Assembly: GCA_028564675.1 (NCBI GenBank) | Contig: JAOVVO010000406.1 | Coordinates: 1 to 64,000 of the forward strand | Reading direction: 5' to 3' | Source: Onchocerca lupi | Taxonomy: Eukaryota > Nematoda > Chromadorea > Rhabditida > Onchocercidae | Length of the DNA stretch: 64,000 nucleotides | In this document: positions 24,901 through 36,477 of the stretch, piece after piece | How the letters are laid out: the number at the start of each line of letters is the position of its first letter | Position numbering within the stretch: position 1 is the stretch's first letter | Position numbers and translations under genes: made by a program | The notes under the pieces: generated by a model | Databases searched by the model: none | What the model saw: the letters and a program-made list of their open reading frames with translations, nothing else | What the model was told of the DNA's origin: nothing

Positions 24901-26639
24901 CTCTTTAATCCAGTAAATTATCACATGATGAACTATTTCTCACCGTGTCATGCTGGATGTCGCGACTATAATTTCCAGTTGCAAAAGGCATGTTTCGACT
25001 TTTGTATTTTATACAATTTGCATCTTTATTGAAAATTTATAACTTAATTCACTATTTTTAATTGTTATATTTAATCTCTTTCATTAGTGGATGAACTTTC
25101 ATCATTTTAAATTATCTATTAAATTCCCAACTATTTCATAGTTATTTCATTTTACTAATAAAGGGGAAGCTGTAAAAGGGGACAAAATTGTTAAAATTCT
25201 GTATACGATGTTCCTAACACTCTAAGAGATCTTCATAGAACAACACTTTGTTATCAGAAATAATTTATGGGTTCCTCTGTATTTACCAAAATCTTATGTT
25301 ACTATTCCATTTCGTTTGCTTTTTCGATACTAAGGCGATATTTATTATTTCAAAAAATTTCTTCTTATTTCATTATGAAATAATTCATTTAGTAAAGTTA
25401 CAGCGATATTCGTGTATATATCATTAATTGTTCCAACTTAATTATTCCAGTGGGACTCATGCTTATGCGCTGATAATGGTCCAGTTGAAAGCGGTTTATA
25501 TCTGGATGAGTGCAGTGGTATATTTTTATATATTGCCAGCATGTTTACGGGCCTATTTTTTGGCAATTTATTTTTTATGACAACAATGATGGTTGTATTA
25601 AGGTTTGACTTTGTTTATTTATTTTTTATTAAGAATAATAACAATAGGCAGTTATATTCTATTCTAGACTAATTAAAACGAATTAAATTCTTGACATTGT
25701 CTACATAATTGGTATCTATCAACTCTTAGCAGAAATCCGCAATATTATTTTGCGTTTCTTTACAGTATTCTATCATGTATATTCCAAATTTATGATAAAC
25801 TTTTCTTTTTGCATCCACAAAAAGAGCATAATATTCAGTCGACCAGCTTCAGTAAATCGCAAAGTCTAATCAACTTCAGAATTTATTGCAAAATTTCTTG
25901 AAAATTAAATTTTGTTACAAAAATGACAAATAAGTTACAGACAATTATCCAATTTCAGAGCCTACTCTCACAATAAATTTTAAATTTATATTTAATTATT
26001 CTGCCTTATTTTCCTTGCAGATCTGTATATGATGACGAGAAAGTTCTGGCACTTAGCTTTGCTTCCTGCGTTACAAACATTATGGGTAATTTCTACACTG
26101 TTTTTTTTTTTTTTTTTTTTGTTTGTTGTTAATTGTTTCGAGAGTGAATGCATTGTTCATTCCTTGTTTATAAATAATGCTCGGTGAATTTATCAATCTA
26201 TTTTTAAATCTTTGTTAATTTGAAGTTTAAACAATATATTTTGAATATTATGAAATAGTTAAGTACACATTCCGAGTATTATAGAAAAATATCAGTGAAA
26301 TTAGATTTTGCAATAATTTTTATGTATTATTTTGCAGGCTTTATTCCAGCGCCAGTAATTTTTGGCTGGATTATTGATGAAGATTGTTTATTATGGCATA
26401 GTAGATGTCCCCATGATCATGGTAACTGTGTTATCTATGACAATAAATCATTTCGACAAAGTTTCCATTTAACGAGTGCTACCTTCCAAATCTTGGCCGT
26501 TATTTCAGTTATAATTTGCTATGTGTTTAGTTGTAAATTTACATTTCCAGAAGAAGAAAGAGAAGAAGTTTATGATGAATATAGTGAAAAGCAAGATGGT
26601 TCGATCTCGCCATCATATGTTGTCCAGACTATTTTATAA
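21924..26639 (+). CDS. SLCO/OATP-type organic anion transporter, 12 TM
   Basis: Thirteen exons: 21924-22040, 22227-22401, 22542-22639, 22878-23094, 23303-23392, 23613-23775, 24016-24119, 24217-24384, 24529-24727, 24843-24987, 25451-25602, 26021-26085 and 26338-26639. All phases agree (664 aa). OATPs are plasma-membrane carriers of bulky organic anions. A basic N-terminus (PRKRRHRSRKK) precedes TM1 (LFVIAVQGTYLAYIVGIL). Then come LERRFGISSKKSG, the IGQIVAGIAAAPF region, WIGAWWLGFIIFG before TM6 (OATP signature WxGAWWxG), and SGYSTYLPKYIE. The Cys-rich Kazal-like loop runs from about residue 445 to 490 (CSFECHC, PCHAGC, CLCADNG). The last exons give PAPVIFGWIID and a cytosolic acidic tail. Intron 10 starts with GC. 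An acceptor-like aaatag sits 13 bases before the ATG, a possible SL site. Intron 12 has a 20-base T run. Confidence 0.94.
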
Positions 26640-27098
26640 GTGTTCCAAAAAATTTCAAGCGCTATTAGAGTCCAGAAAAATTAAATGAAGTACTAATATT
26701 TCTTTGTATTAGTGACTTAATTAAAATGATTTAAATTTGTCGATCTGGAAACTTTTATAATGATCTCTCTTCTATTTTAGATATGTTTTTTCTTATATAT
26801 ATATTTTTTAAATAGTTTTGTTTACAATTCTGTTAAATTTCCTACGATGAAAATGTGCATAATTATTATAGATGTTACAATTCGCTCCTTTCTAATGTCT
26901 GCAAGATAAATTTTACGTCGAAAATTAAAAAAAATTCGAGATCCTACTGCATATTTCAAAGATTACCTAATTATTAATCTATTTGAATTCATTTTGAAAA
27001 TATACCTTGCTATAGCTACCATTTAAATCAATGGTTAATGTTTAATGTTTTTAAAATATTTTCAGATAAAATATTCAAAACAAATAAAATGAATTAGC

Positions 27099-30000
27099 TT
27101 AGAGTAATAAATTCGAGACGGCATTAAAGACAACAAGAGCATTCAAGAAATCGTATCCGGCATGATCAATTTCCATAACGGTGCTCAAAATACCCATAAC
27201 ACAATACGGCGTCCAAAATATCATATTTAATGTAAGCATCAGAAAAGCCTGAAACTACAATTGTTCTGGAAGATCACATTTGAAGTTTAACAATTTTGCG
27301 AATAATGCAATAAGAAAAGTAAGTACGGAAGATTTTAGAAGCAATAGGAAATACAGCTAAAAGATTAGGAATAAGGAGAATTTCAAATTCCAAGTAAATT
27401 AAAATCATCGCATCAAATTTGAAATGGTTATTTGCGGTCATCTAGAGCTAACTCGGCAATAAAGCAGCTGATTCAGAGTGTTAATACTACATAAGTCATT
27501 TCAAATCAGAGAAAAAAAGTTCGGTGAGAGATAGAAGAAAAAAAAGATAAAATATCTGTCTCGATTTGTCGTAAAAATTTTGGTGAAAAAAATGTAGACT
27601 TTAAAATCAAACTTTTTGTCGAGTTTTTCGCCGCGCCAAAGCAACCGTATTTTTCCATGCAACTGAAGATCGTCGCTGTTTCGTTTCTTCTTTTACCAGA
27701 GTTTCATTATATTGTCGATTTAAAAACTTCAGCTTAGGTATCGATAAACAACAGATCTGTATTCCGGTAGATTTATCATTCATATCAGTAGCGCCGATAT
27801 CAATCGTTCTAGAGTTTGCATCCCACTGTCGTGATAAATCTAAAATTTAATTCTTGGTGAAGACACTATAGTTATCATTGTAATGACTGCTGTCATTACG
27901 ACTCTTATTTTCACGTTTACAATTAAAGAAAAATGAAAGAAGGAAATTACTCTGTTAACTTTTAACTTTTTGTTTAACTTCAAGAATTAAAGAATTTGTC
28001 ACTGAATTCCTGAACTGAAATATTTGGTGAGATATGGAAATGTCGGAATATCATTGTCCCTTTAAGATTAATTATTAAAAGTATTGCAAGAATTTAGACA
28101 ATTCCAAACAGAAGAATAAGTTTGAACAAAATGCAAAATTGTCAGAGAATCTTATCTCCTGTACTAAAATTACTGTTCGCGGAGAATTTACAGTTAGAAT
28201 TCTTAGGCATATTTGATGTTCGTTGAAACCAGGAATATCTGAAACTTGAACAATATTAATTCTTTTGAGTTATCTGGACAAAAAAGCTGTTACTCAAAAA
28301 TGTGCAGTTTTTCAATATTCAACTTCCAATATTATTAGAAATTTGATATGAGGGATAATATCAAAAATCATAAGAATATTCACTTAAGTTTAAATATCTC
28401 ATAATTAATATGTTTCACTGTATATATTAGCTTGCTCTATCTATTTGACTTGAAAAAAAAAGGAAAATTAAAAATGTTTTATTCGATTTATTCTCTTCGA
28501 AGGAAGATAAACTTCTTAATCTTTTTTCTTTCTTTTTTTTATGACTGAATCAAATCATATTTGTTACTGATAGGTATTTGCTACTCAATTTTCACTTATT
28601 GAAAGAAAAAAATTTGCATAACTAATTATCATTTGATATTTCCATATATTTTAGTGCACTTTTGCAGTTATCTTAAATTGTTTCAACTTTATAATATTTC
28701 CAAAAAGGAAAGGATACTTAACAATGTGAAGAGAGGGACTGTTAAAAAATAAGGTACCGTTCCTGCCGACTTTTTCTATTATTCCTATCGCTGTTGAACT
28801 GCTTCATCAGAATCAACATTGAAGCATAACATAGCAATTCAATTGAATATGGTAATATATAAATGGAAAATAAATGGAGCACATTATAGGCTGCAAAATT
28901 GAGAAAAGCATTAAGTTTCACGAAAATATTTTTTAAAATTCTTTATATTCTAAAAATTTTACAACTTTTTTGGAAGATTATTTACAAAAGGCTCAAATTT
29001 TCAAGAAGTCTGAATCTTCACAACGTGATCTAAATATCACCTTAAATCTTGAAAAAGTTCATTATGTTTATCATTAATTTCGAAGAATATAATGTAATTA
29101 GGAAGATTTTAATCAAATTTGATATTTCACAATAGTTTTGATAGTTCACCGAGATCACCGAAATTCATCGAGTTCAATTTTGTAACATTAGTATTGAGGC
29201 ATGCTAGGACATAGTTAGAAAGAATCAGTCAGGTGAGAAGTCATTACCACATTTTTATTTATTGAGGTCTCTGACAACAGCTTGATCAATCTATATAAAT
29301 AAAAATGTGAATGCTCCCTGTTACCCCGGGCGAAGCTTCGCAAGTTCTCCACATTTTTTTCAAATTTTGACACAACCTTTATTCAGGCCTTCATTTTTAT
29401 ATAGACATACTTACTTTTTTCACATGTTACGTTCGTGACAATTTAAAGTAAGTAAGGGGGCTGAATTTTTTGCTCCATCCTACACTATACCCTTATGATC
29501 GGATTGAATTTTTTGACCCCGCCTCTGCATCAATGTTCATGAGTGGACAGGATTTATTCACGATGCCTACTTTCTGCATTGACTGCGGTACTTCCTGCAA
29601 GGTTTCAGGTTCTTCAACCGTTGACTTGGAATTTCCATACCACGTTGCATTCGAATTGATTTGAAACTTTCTTACCGCGTTGCATTCGAATAAATAAGGG
29701 TAGTAATTTAAGCTTTTCGTTTGTTTTTTGCTTTGTGAGAGATGTAATTAGTTTATTTTTTGATTTGTGAGGGATGTAGTTGCGTCGCACAAATGTCGAG
29801 GTCATGATGGTGTATAATGAAATGTTTCGTTCAAGAAATTTATTGATTACTCTCTGACTTCTAATATTAGGTCGTGTCTTAAATTGCCTCTTTGTCGTAA
29901 ATTTTACCCATCGATCTAAACTGCACAATTCCAAAGATTACTCTGAGCTTTGTTGATGGTGAATGCAAACGCCAATGGAATTGGGGATCGCAATCTCTTA

Positions 30001-33000
30001 AACTGAAGTGACATATTCGCTGGAATTATAGAAATGCGAGGAATAAGGATCTTCATCTTTAAAAGATCCTGTCAAGATTATTGCTTTACGACATCGCTCA
30101 TTAATTTTTTTACTGCAAGCCGCGTTCCATTGTAAAGTTTTGGCTGGTTGATATTTCGCAACATAATAACTGGATGCCAATTTTCCAGTTGCAGTACGTG
30201 CGATGGCATCCATGGCAGATCGAGTGAATGAATTCTATTGGATAATTAACGGCTTCATCTACTTCCACAACAGTATCGACGGGCTTGTATGTTACTGCTC
30301 ACTTTGAATCTTTGAATTAATGTTGAATCTTAGATGTTAGATAATATTGTGACATTCTTCGGATGTCTTTGTTCTTGGCCGCAAGAGTAGCTCGTTCACT
30401 CAGTCAATCGTGATTCTTATAATTGATTTGAATATCAAAAAATATTTTTTTAACCAACTCTTTTTTTGACGTTATCAAATTGCAGAAGTTATGAGGCAAT
30501 GAAATTCGTCCTGAAATCAACCGACACCTTTCCGTTCCCAATTTCCAGCAATTGATGTGAGAATATCTCGTTGATCGGTCGTTCTGAACATGCATATTTG
30601 TTGTTAATTTTAACGCTTTTATGTATCGCCACAAAGTAGAGTATTTCAGACAAGCATTTATTTCGTTGGTTGGTGTCAGCTGAGGAATTGCAGATAAAGT
30701 CTGAAATCTCTTACAAGCAATATTAATGCGTTCCCAAATGGTCTGATATTTCCATACAAATCTTGCAATGATCGATCAAGAGCCTCCACCGACTTTTTGT
30801 GCATTGTTGTACATTCATTCATCTCAAACAATAAGTTTGCATTTCGCAATACTTTCCCCATGCTCCATGCTTTGGAAATCTTTCATGTGAGAGTTTCAAT
30901 GAATTGAATGTTCAATGGTAGTTTCAAAGCGGAATGATCAGTTGTTAGTTATTCCGATGATAGTAAAAGCGGATGTTATGTCATTTTGGGGTCGAATTGC
31001 TGCCAGAATCAATTTAATTAGAAACGTTTTACCAATTTTTCCTGTCGCATCTAGAAAGATTTCTTCAATTCCCTTATTACAGTTTGCATTATTTGATCTA
31101 AATGCCTTTTTGCTCAAACATGAGCTTAGGAATATCTGATTGCACATATGACAAAAAGATCAGTCATGTTGTAATTTTGTTCTCGATGCAATTCTACATC
31201 GAACGAATTAACAGCAGATCGATTGTCATACCCAATTGATTGAGAACTTTGTTCGCGATTTATAAACACAACTTCAATCATTATCAATGCTTCGTCATAG
31301 ATTTCTGCTCTGAAATCCGTGTTCATATTTGAATTTTCGCTGCGTATTCGATGGAGAATATTTTCAGGTAAATGCGATTTATACTTCTTTCATAAGAAGC
31401 GCAGGCGATCAATATGATTGCAGACAGTGTACGAATTTGATTTGGATGTGTCGGTCAATCTCCAATAAATTCAAAGCTTCACATGTACTGCGGAAAGTAG
31501 CTTGTTAACACTATTGAAATTTTTAATTGCTGGAAAGATGTTGGACCGGGCACATTTGCTAACAACATACGAAGGAAGAAGCGTTCGTCCTGATTAAGAT
31601 GCACGGTATACAATCTGCCTATGTAGTTTATTTGAATATGCCAGATTGTCCGTCAACTGGTTCTACTTGTTTGCGTCGTTCAAATGATTTTCCATTGCAT
31701 TCCATATGTAATACGTAAACACTTCCGAATACGGCAATGTTTTCTCAAACATGTCATCTTGACATAACGTGAAGAAAGCAGTCAGCGTAATAACTGGTGG
31801 ATTCAGGGATATTTGTTGCATATTTGCAGCTGTAAAATAAACGCATTGTCCATTTTCTAGATATATTGCTAACAGCTGGACTTCGTTCATGTATGGGACA
31901 TGAAAGAATTTGCCATAAAGCTTCATTGTTGCTTATGTATCTTCCAGCCTAATACTGTGCGATTTCATCGGAATGTAATACCGCATTCTTATCACTTCTT
32001 TCTGACTGCACGCTAAAAACTGCCATGCCGCTGCCTTATTCACGTGCTTACAAATGTATTTGATCGATTTAACGAAGTTACAGTATTCCATGTTTATGTA
32101 CACTTTGTATGCTTTTAATAGCAAAGCAAATACGGAACAACCCACCGGTTATCTACTGCGATGTCACCATTCCACATTTGTATGGTTGCTGATTTACCGC
32201 CATCTTCTCCTGATCTTCTTCTGTATAAAGGATATCCATTGTTTCCTCTAACTCTGTTGGATACTAATGTCGAAAATATCGCTTACAGCATTTTCCGTCT
32301 GTCATGGTGGATTTGGATTCAGTGTACCGCAAGATCCATGTATCATATTTTTTGTCACTACGTTACGATTTCTGCGCCAAAAGACATCATTTGGAAAAAA
32401 GAGCTGTATTTCCTGATTTTAGATAGAAAAAGCTTTGATTGGCGTTATATAGGACAAGCAAAGTTTTCAATGGCTCTGATGGTTCTTCAAGTTGAGTCAG
32501 TTTAATTTTTTTTTTTTGCGACAGCTCAACACATTCCTTTCGTTTCTCCATTAAACTTCAGAGCCTTGCAATAAAGACATGCTTCAGTCATAGTGCCGAT
32601 GAGAACATGCGAGCTCAAACTATAATCATCAACTGGGTTGTATCAGCATGCGAAACGATTGTAATCGTGTGACTGCTGAACATGGAGTTGTATTTAAAAC
32701 TGATCAAGAAATATTAAAGGTGAAGTGGCGCAACACAGTTTCAATAGTGACTACAAAATGTTTACCATCAAAACGCTTCAATTCACAGATAAACGACAAA
32801 GATGACGCAGCAACTTAACAAGTCGGAGTTCCAAGGATTCCAGTTCGACAATTCAAATTCGATGCAACAGAGCAATAAATCAACAATTCACTTGAATAAT
32901 TGAATAGTATTCTTCTCTATCAGCGGCAAAGGAAAGAATAACTCAGTGATCACTTTGCCTGGATGTTTTCTGGCAATTGTTTGCTACGAAAAATCGTTCA

Positions 33001-36000
33001 TCAATCAGTAACATCTTTCTCAACAGCATTCAACTCTGTCATATAAGACACGAAATACCTCCTCATACCTAGCTGAATCATAATAACAAGAATCTATCTC
33101 CAATCCAACCAAACTACAAATCAATTTACAAAGTATCAGTTTCTTTCCCCAACATTAGAAACATGCACTTTCTTTTTTCTTTTTTCCACTTAACTAGACT
33201 GAGTTACAGCAACGCGTGTATAAAACATGCACGTATTCGAATGCAACGTCATATCAAAATTTCAATGCAGGTAGGGATTTTGCAATATCTAAGATTTTGA
33301 GTGGATAAGGCGCGTGTTTAAGAACTTTCGGAGGTTTAAGATTTTGGACAAACGAACATTGACATTTTTATTCATATAGAATAGCTGGAGCCAGACACGC
33401 GAATTGCGGCTGGCCCCCTAATAGATCGACCACGTTCCGTGTGGCTGGGTTCAGCTAGTGATTGAAATAAGTGAAATTCATATGAAAAGCATGTCGAGAT
33501 AAATTTTATCATTCTTACCACGCTCGAGAACTTTTAGCATATTACTGTCCACTAATAACTCATTGTCACCAGCATTAATCATTTCATCAAATGTTTTTGC
33601 TAAAGTTATGTTATCAGCAATACTGGTCGAGTTCATTGATACTCGTCCCAGATGATATGCTTGTGCCAATTTTTTTTCCATAAATTCACGAAATCTCATT
33701 ACTGTCCTGAAATAATTTATGGAATGATGTGAAACTTGCAAAGCTTTTTATATGAAAGATGCATCATTATCGCCTTATTTAATCACATCAATATGTAATT
33801 TCCAGAAATAAAATACCCGAAATAAAAGTTTCTCTTTATTTGACACCATTATTGATTCAAATATCTCGGATAAGATTTTTTTGGCAAAGAAATAATGAAA
33901 TGAAAATGAAACAAACCAAACAGAAACACACTGAGGATTACCACCAGGCAAGATATATACATGAAAGACAAAGAATTGGGGTAATGCGCAAGCAATTGCG
34001 AATATCCATGCTAATGCTATCATTTGATTTGTTGCAAAATGTGATTCCTGGAAGCAATTTTCATGAAATCCTCAATATCTTGGAAGTACCACCAACAAAA
34101 GCCAATATTTAGTTTGTTCCTAACTTCGTATTTTTTTTATAATTCAAATTCAAATTAGACTTTTTAATATTCCCAATACAAGACAGGAATTCTCTGTCAG
34201 ATATCTTTCAAATAATTTATGTATATGATTTTCCACAGAAAAAGGTCATCAAAAAAGAAATATGATAGTATCAAAAAAGTGTAAAAGTTCATTTGAATTG
34301 GTGCGATAAGAAAATGGTCAAGAAAGTTATTATGTGAGGAAAGTAATCTAAATTACTTTGCAATGACATTCTATGCTATGTAAATGGTGTAAATAACTAC
34401 AGTAGACGTTGATGTTACGTAAATGACGTTAGGTACAACTTACCAATAAAAAGATTTTTTCCGCTAGATAATATTTACACTATTAATATAAGAAATATAT
34501 ATTATTCTGAAAAGTATCAAAGGTTAAACTTGATGAATTTGACGTAAATGTGTTGTGATGTATAAACGATCGGCAGCAATAAGAACTTGCATATTGGCTG
34601 TTAGATGTAATGAAAATGTATTAATGAATTTCGTTGTACGACACAAAAAACCACCTCCATACCACTGAAAATATCAATAATTCAAATATGATTTAAATAT
34701 TTGTCATGAATAATTTAGGAATCTGATTTAGAAATTCGCTAAGTATTTGCTTTTCCAGGAAAAAAACTACAGATTAGAAATATGATAGTATCAAAAAAGT
34801 ATGAAAATTCCTTTGAATTTCTTATTGCTCTCCTAAAATTTCTCCTCAATATTCCAATTCTTTGATTGAAATAAACCAAAAAAGATTTCTTCGATTGAGT
34901 TTTTATTGTTAATAAAAGTAAAAGAAATATCAAAAGGAAAGTTTAATTGACTTTGAATATCATATTTCAAATGATAATCTCCCTATTGAGTACTCATTTC
35001 TGAAACTTTGAACAGTAAATCCAATATCGCCCTATACTTATGATATTCTCTTTCCGACATAATCAATTCTGCTTCTGATAATTTGAATGAGCAATGAAAT
35101 AATTAAATCAAAGGAAAAGAATCCAACTTACATTATAAGTGATAATCCAAATGACTTGTGTTGGAGCGTAAACATAGAGTACGACAAGATCCGCTATTGT
35201 CAGGCTTATTTTAAATCTTACCAATCTTGCTGCCAAAACAATATGTCTTCTATAATTAGAATTAAATCTGAAAAACGCATATTTTTGAAATTAATATCTA
35301 AGAATTAAAAATCACAAATTTGTCCAATTATATAATTAATCTTAATTATTTAATTAAAATTTTTTATTAATTCTTCTCTTCCAAGATTTGTTACCAAAAA
35401 TCAAAATTTAAAAGCTTAGCTAAATTGTGTTTTGAAAATTAATTCTTTCACTATGTTTCCCGAAAATTAGAAAAATTTTAATTAATAATTTCTTTTCATT
35501 CGTTTTTGAGATGCTATCATTGCAATTGTAGCTTGGAAATTTTTTTCGATTTTAACAATTTTTATTGATTTAGTTCTATTCTTTTCTATTTTAAGATTAA
35601 TTAGCTTTTCGCCATTGTTTCAAATCAAATTTTGATTCAAAATGAGGAGCACATCTGTCTGAAAAAAAGTCCCAAGTCACAGAAAATGATTTTCAAATTT
35701 TTCAGAAAAATTGAATTATGGCTAAAAACTATGTTTCTACTAATAATGGAAATAGGCAATAAAAATTTCAAAACATTAGGAAAAAGAAAAAGTTGAGAAA
35801 TGAATCCATAACTTTAAATTTTCCCTCCTATTTTTTCGATTTGATGGAATTAAATTAAATATGTAATCTGTAACTTGTATAGAACGGTGCCAAAAAAGGT
35901 AAGTGGACAAGTTAAAATTAATGTTTGGATCGTAGGAAGTTTAGATTATACTTAGTAAGCGGTTTATCACAAAAAACTTATTAAAATTAGTTTCAAATTG

Positions 36001-36477
36001 CTTTCGGGAAAAACAGCATATGATACTGATCATCTTTAAAATTTGACTGTTTCAAATTAAAAAATGAAATTTTTTGCCATTAAGTTAAAGATTATAGATT
36101 TTGATTTCAATAATAAAAGTAACTAATGATAATTTATTGATTGCGCTGCGAACATTTTGATATTTTTATGTTAATCGTTTAAACTATTGAAGCTATCTTC
36201 TATCTTTCATCTCTAATGGCGACTTTTTCTTACAGTTTTAGGTAGATTAAGAGATACAATGATAGTGTGGTATGATAATATTGCTACAGGTGCTCTGCTA
36301 ATATGATACTGTAATACTGTGAAATTTTTTATTTTATCGATTTTGATAAGTATACCTGCGTGATGTATAATAGCATGCAACAAAGCCGAGTAACATGGCG
36401 AGAATATAGATGGAACTCTCGATAATATAACTTATTCGAATAAGTTGATCGTTTTCGGAAATGCTTTGATCAGCCAT
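27099..36477 (-). CDS. Class A peptide GPCR, GnRH/AKH/vasopressin-receptor-like (TM5 not found)
   Basis: Exons on minus, in order: 36477-36356 (start, TM1), 35249-35132 (TM2: KISLTIADLVVLYVYAPTQ), 34664-34530 (TM3: WYGGGFLCRTTKF.., ADRLYITTHL in place of DRY), 34047-33917 (TM4: ALAWIFAIACALPQFF, then QCV.VW of loop 2), 33706-33519 (long loop 2 with NST and NIT sequons), 27839-27613 (basic intracellular loop 3, ending ARRKTRQK) and 27248-27099 (TM6 FWTPYC, TM7 ALVVFNAVSNLLL, stop). All phases fit, even across the 5.7-kb intron, but no exon for TM5 was seen. TM7 also stops exactly where the NPxxY motif is expected. The W-x-GG-x-x-LCR and LTIADL motifs suggest the GnRH/AKH/vasopressin group. It may be a functional receptor with an unseen TM5 exon or a decaying gene. 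The Helitron lies 60 bases from the loop 2 exon. Confidence 0.72.
29290..33458 (-). mobile_element. Helitron remains with degenerate Rep/helicase, within the GPCR intron
   Basis: Minus-strand coding remains from about 32,150 down to 29,900: Rep C-terminal part (INMEYCNFVKSIKYICKHVN), then LAIYLENGQCVYFTAANMQ and TLPYSEVFTYYIWNA. Helicase pieces follow: Walker A GKIGKTFLIKLILAAIRPQN (30938-31080), a Walker B-like NECTTMHKKSVEALDRSLQD with RPFGNALILL (30680-30825), ALKLTTNMHVQ (about 30,600) and the C-terminal TINKAQ (about 29,970). Several frameshifts and stops make it dead. Helitron-like ends: TCTATATAAATAAAAATG at 29290 (plus) and nearly the same 24 bases inverted at 33380-33357. The plus strand ends with a hairpin (CCACGttcCGTGtGG) and CTAG at 33455-33458. 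Flanking A (29289) and T (33459) fit the Helitron AT target. Confidence 0.82.
34230..34820. repeat. Imperfect direct repeat flanking the GPCR TM3 exon
   Basis: aaatatgatagtatcaaaaa occurs at 34258 and 34778 within about 70-base related segments (34230-34300; 34750-34820). Both copies have ttttcca[c/g][a/g]gaaaaa upstream and tttgaatt downstream. The TM3 exon lies between the two copies and is not duplicated. Confidence 0.6.

Noticed and set aside
28121..28250. Minus-strand exon-like stretch after a tttcag (reading IPGFNEHQICLRILTVNS) tested as the missing TM5 exon of the GPCR
   Set aside because: It is not a transmembrane segment and has no Pro/Tyr pattern of TM5; left unassigned.
29470..29664. 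Plus-strand frame reading LYPYDRIEFFDPASASMF..
   Set aside because: Although GC-richer, it lies within the Helitron remains and shows no match to a known protein; likely part of the element.
32054..32505. Two overlapping plus-strand frames
   Set aside because: They oppose the Rep-like reading of the Helitron on the minus strand; no independent support.
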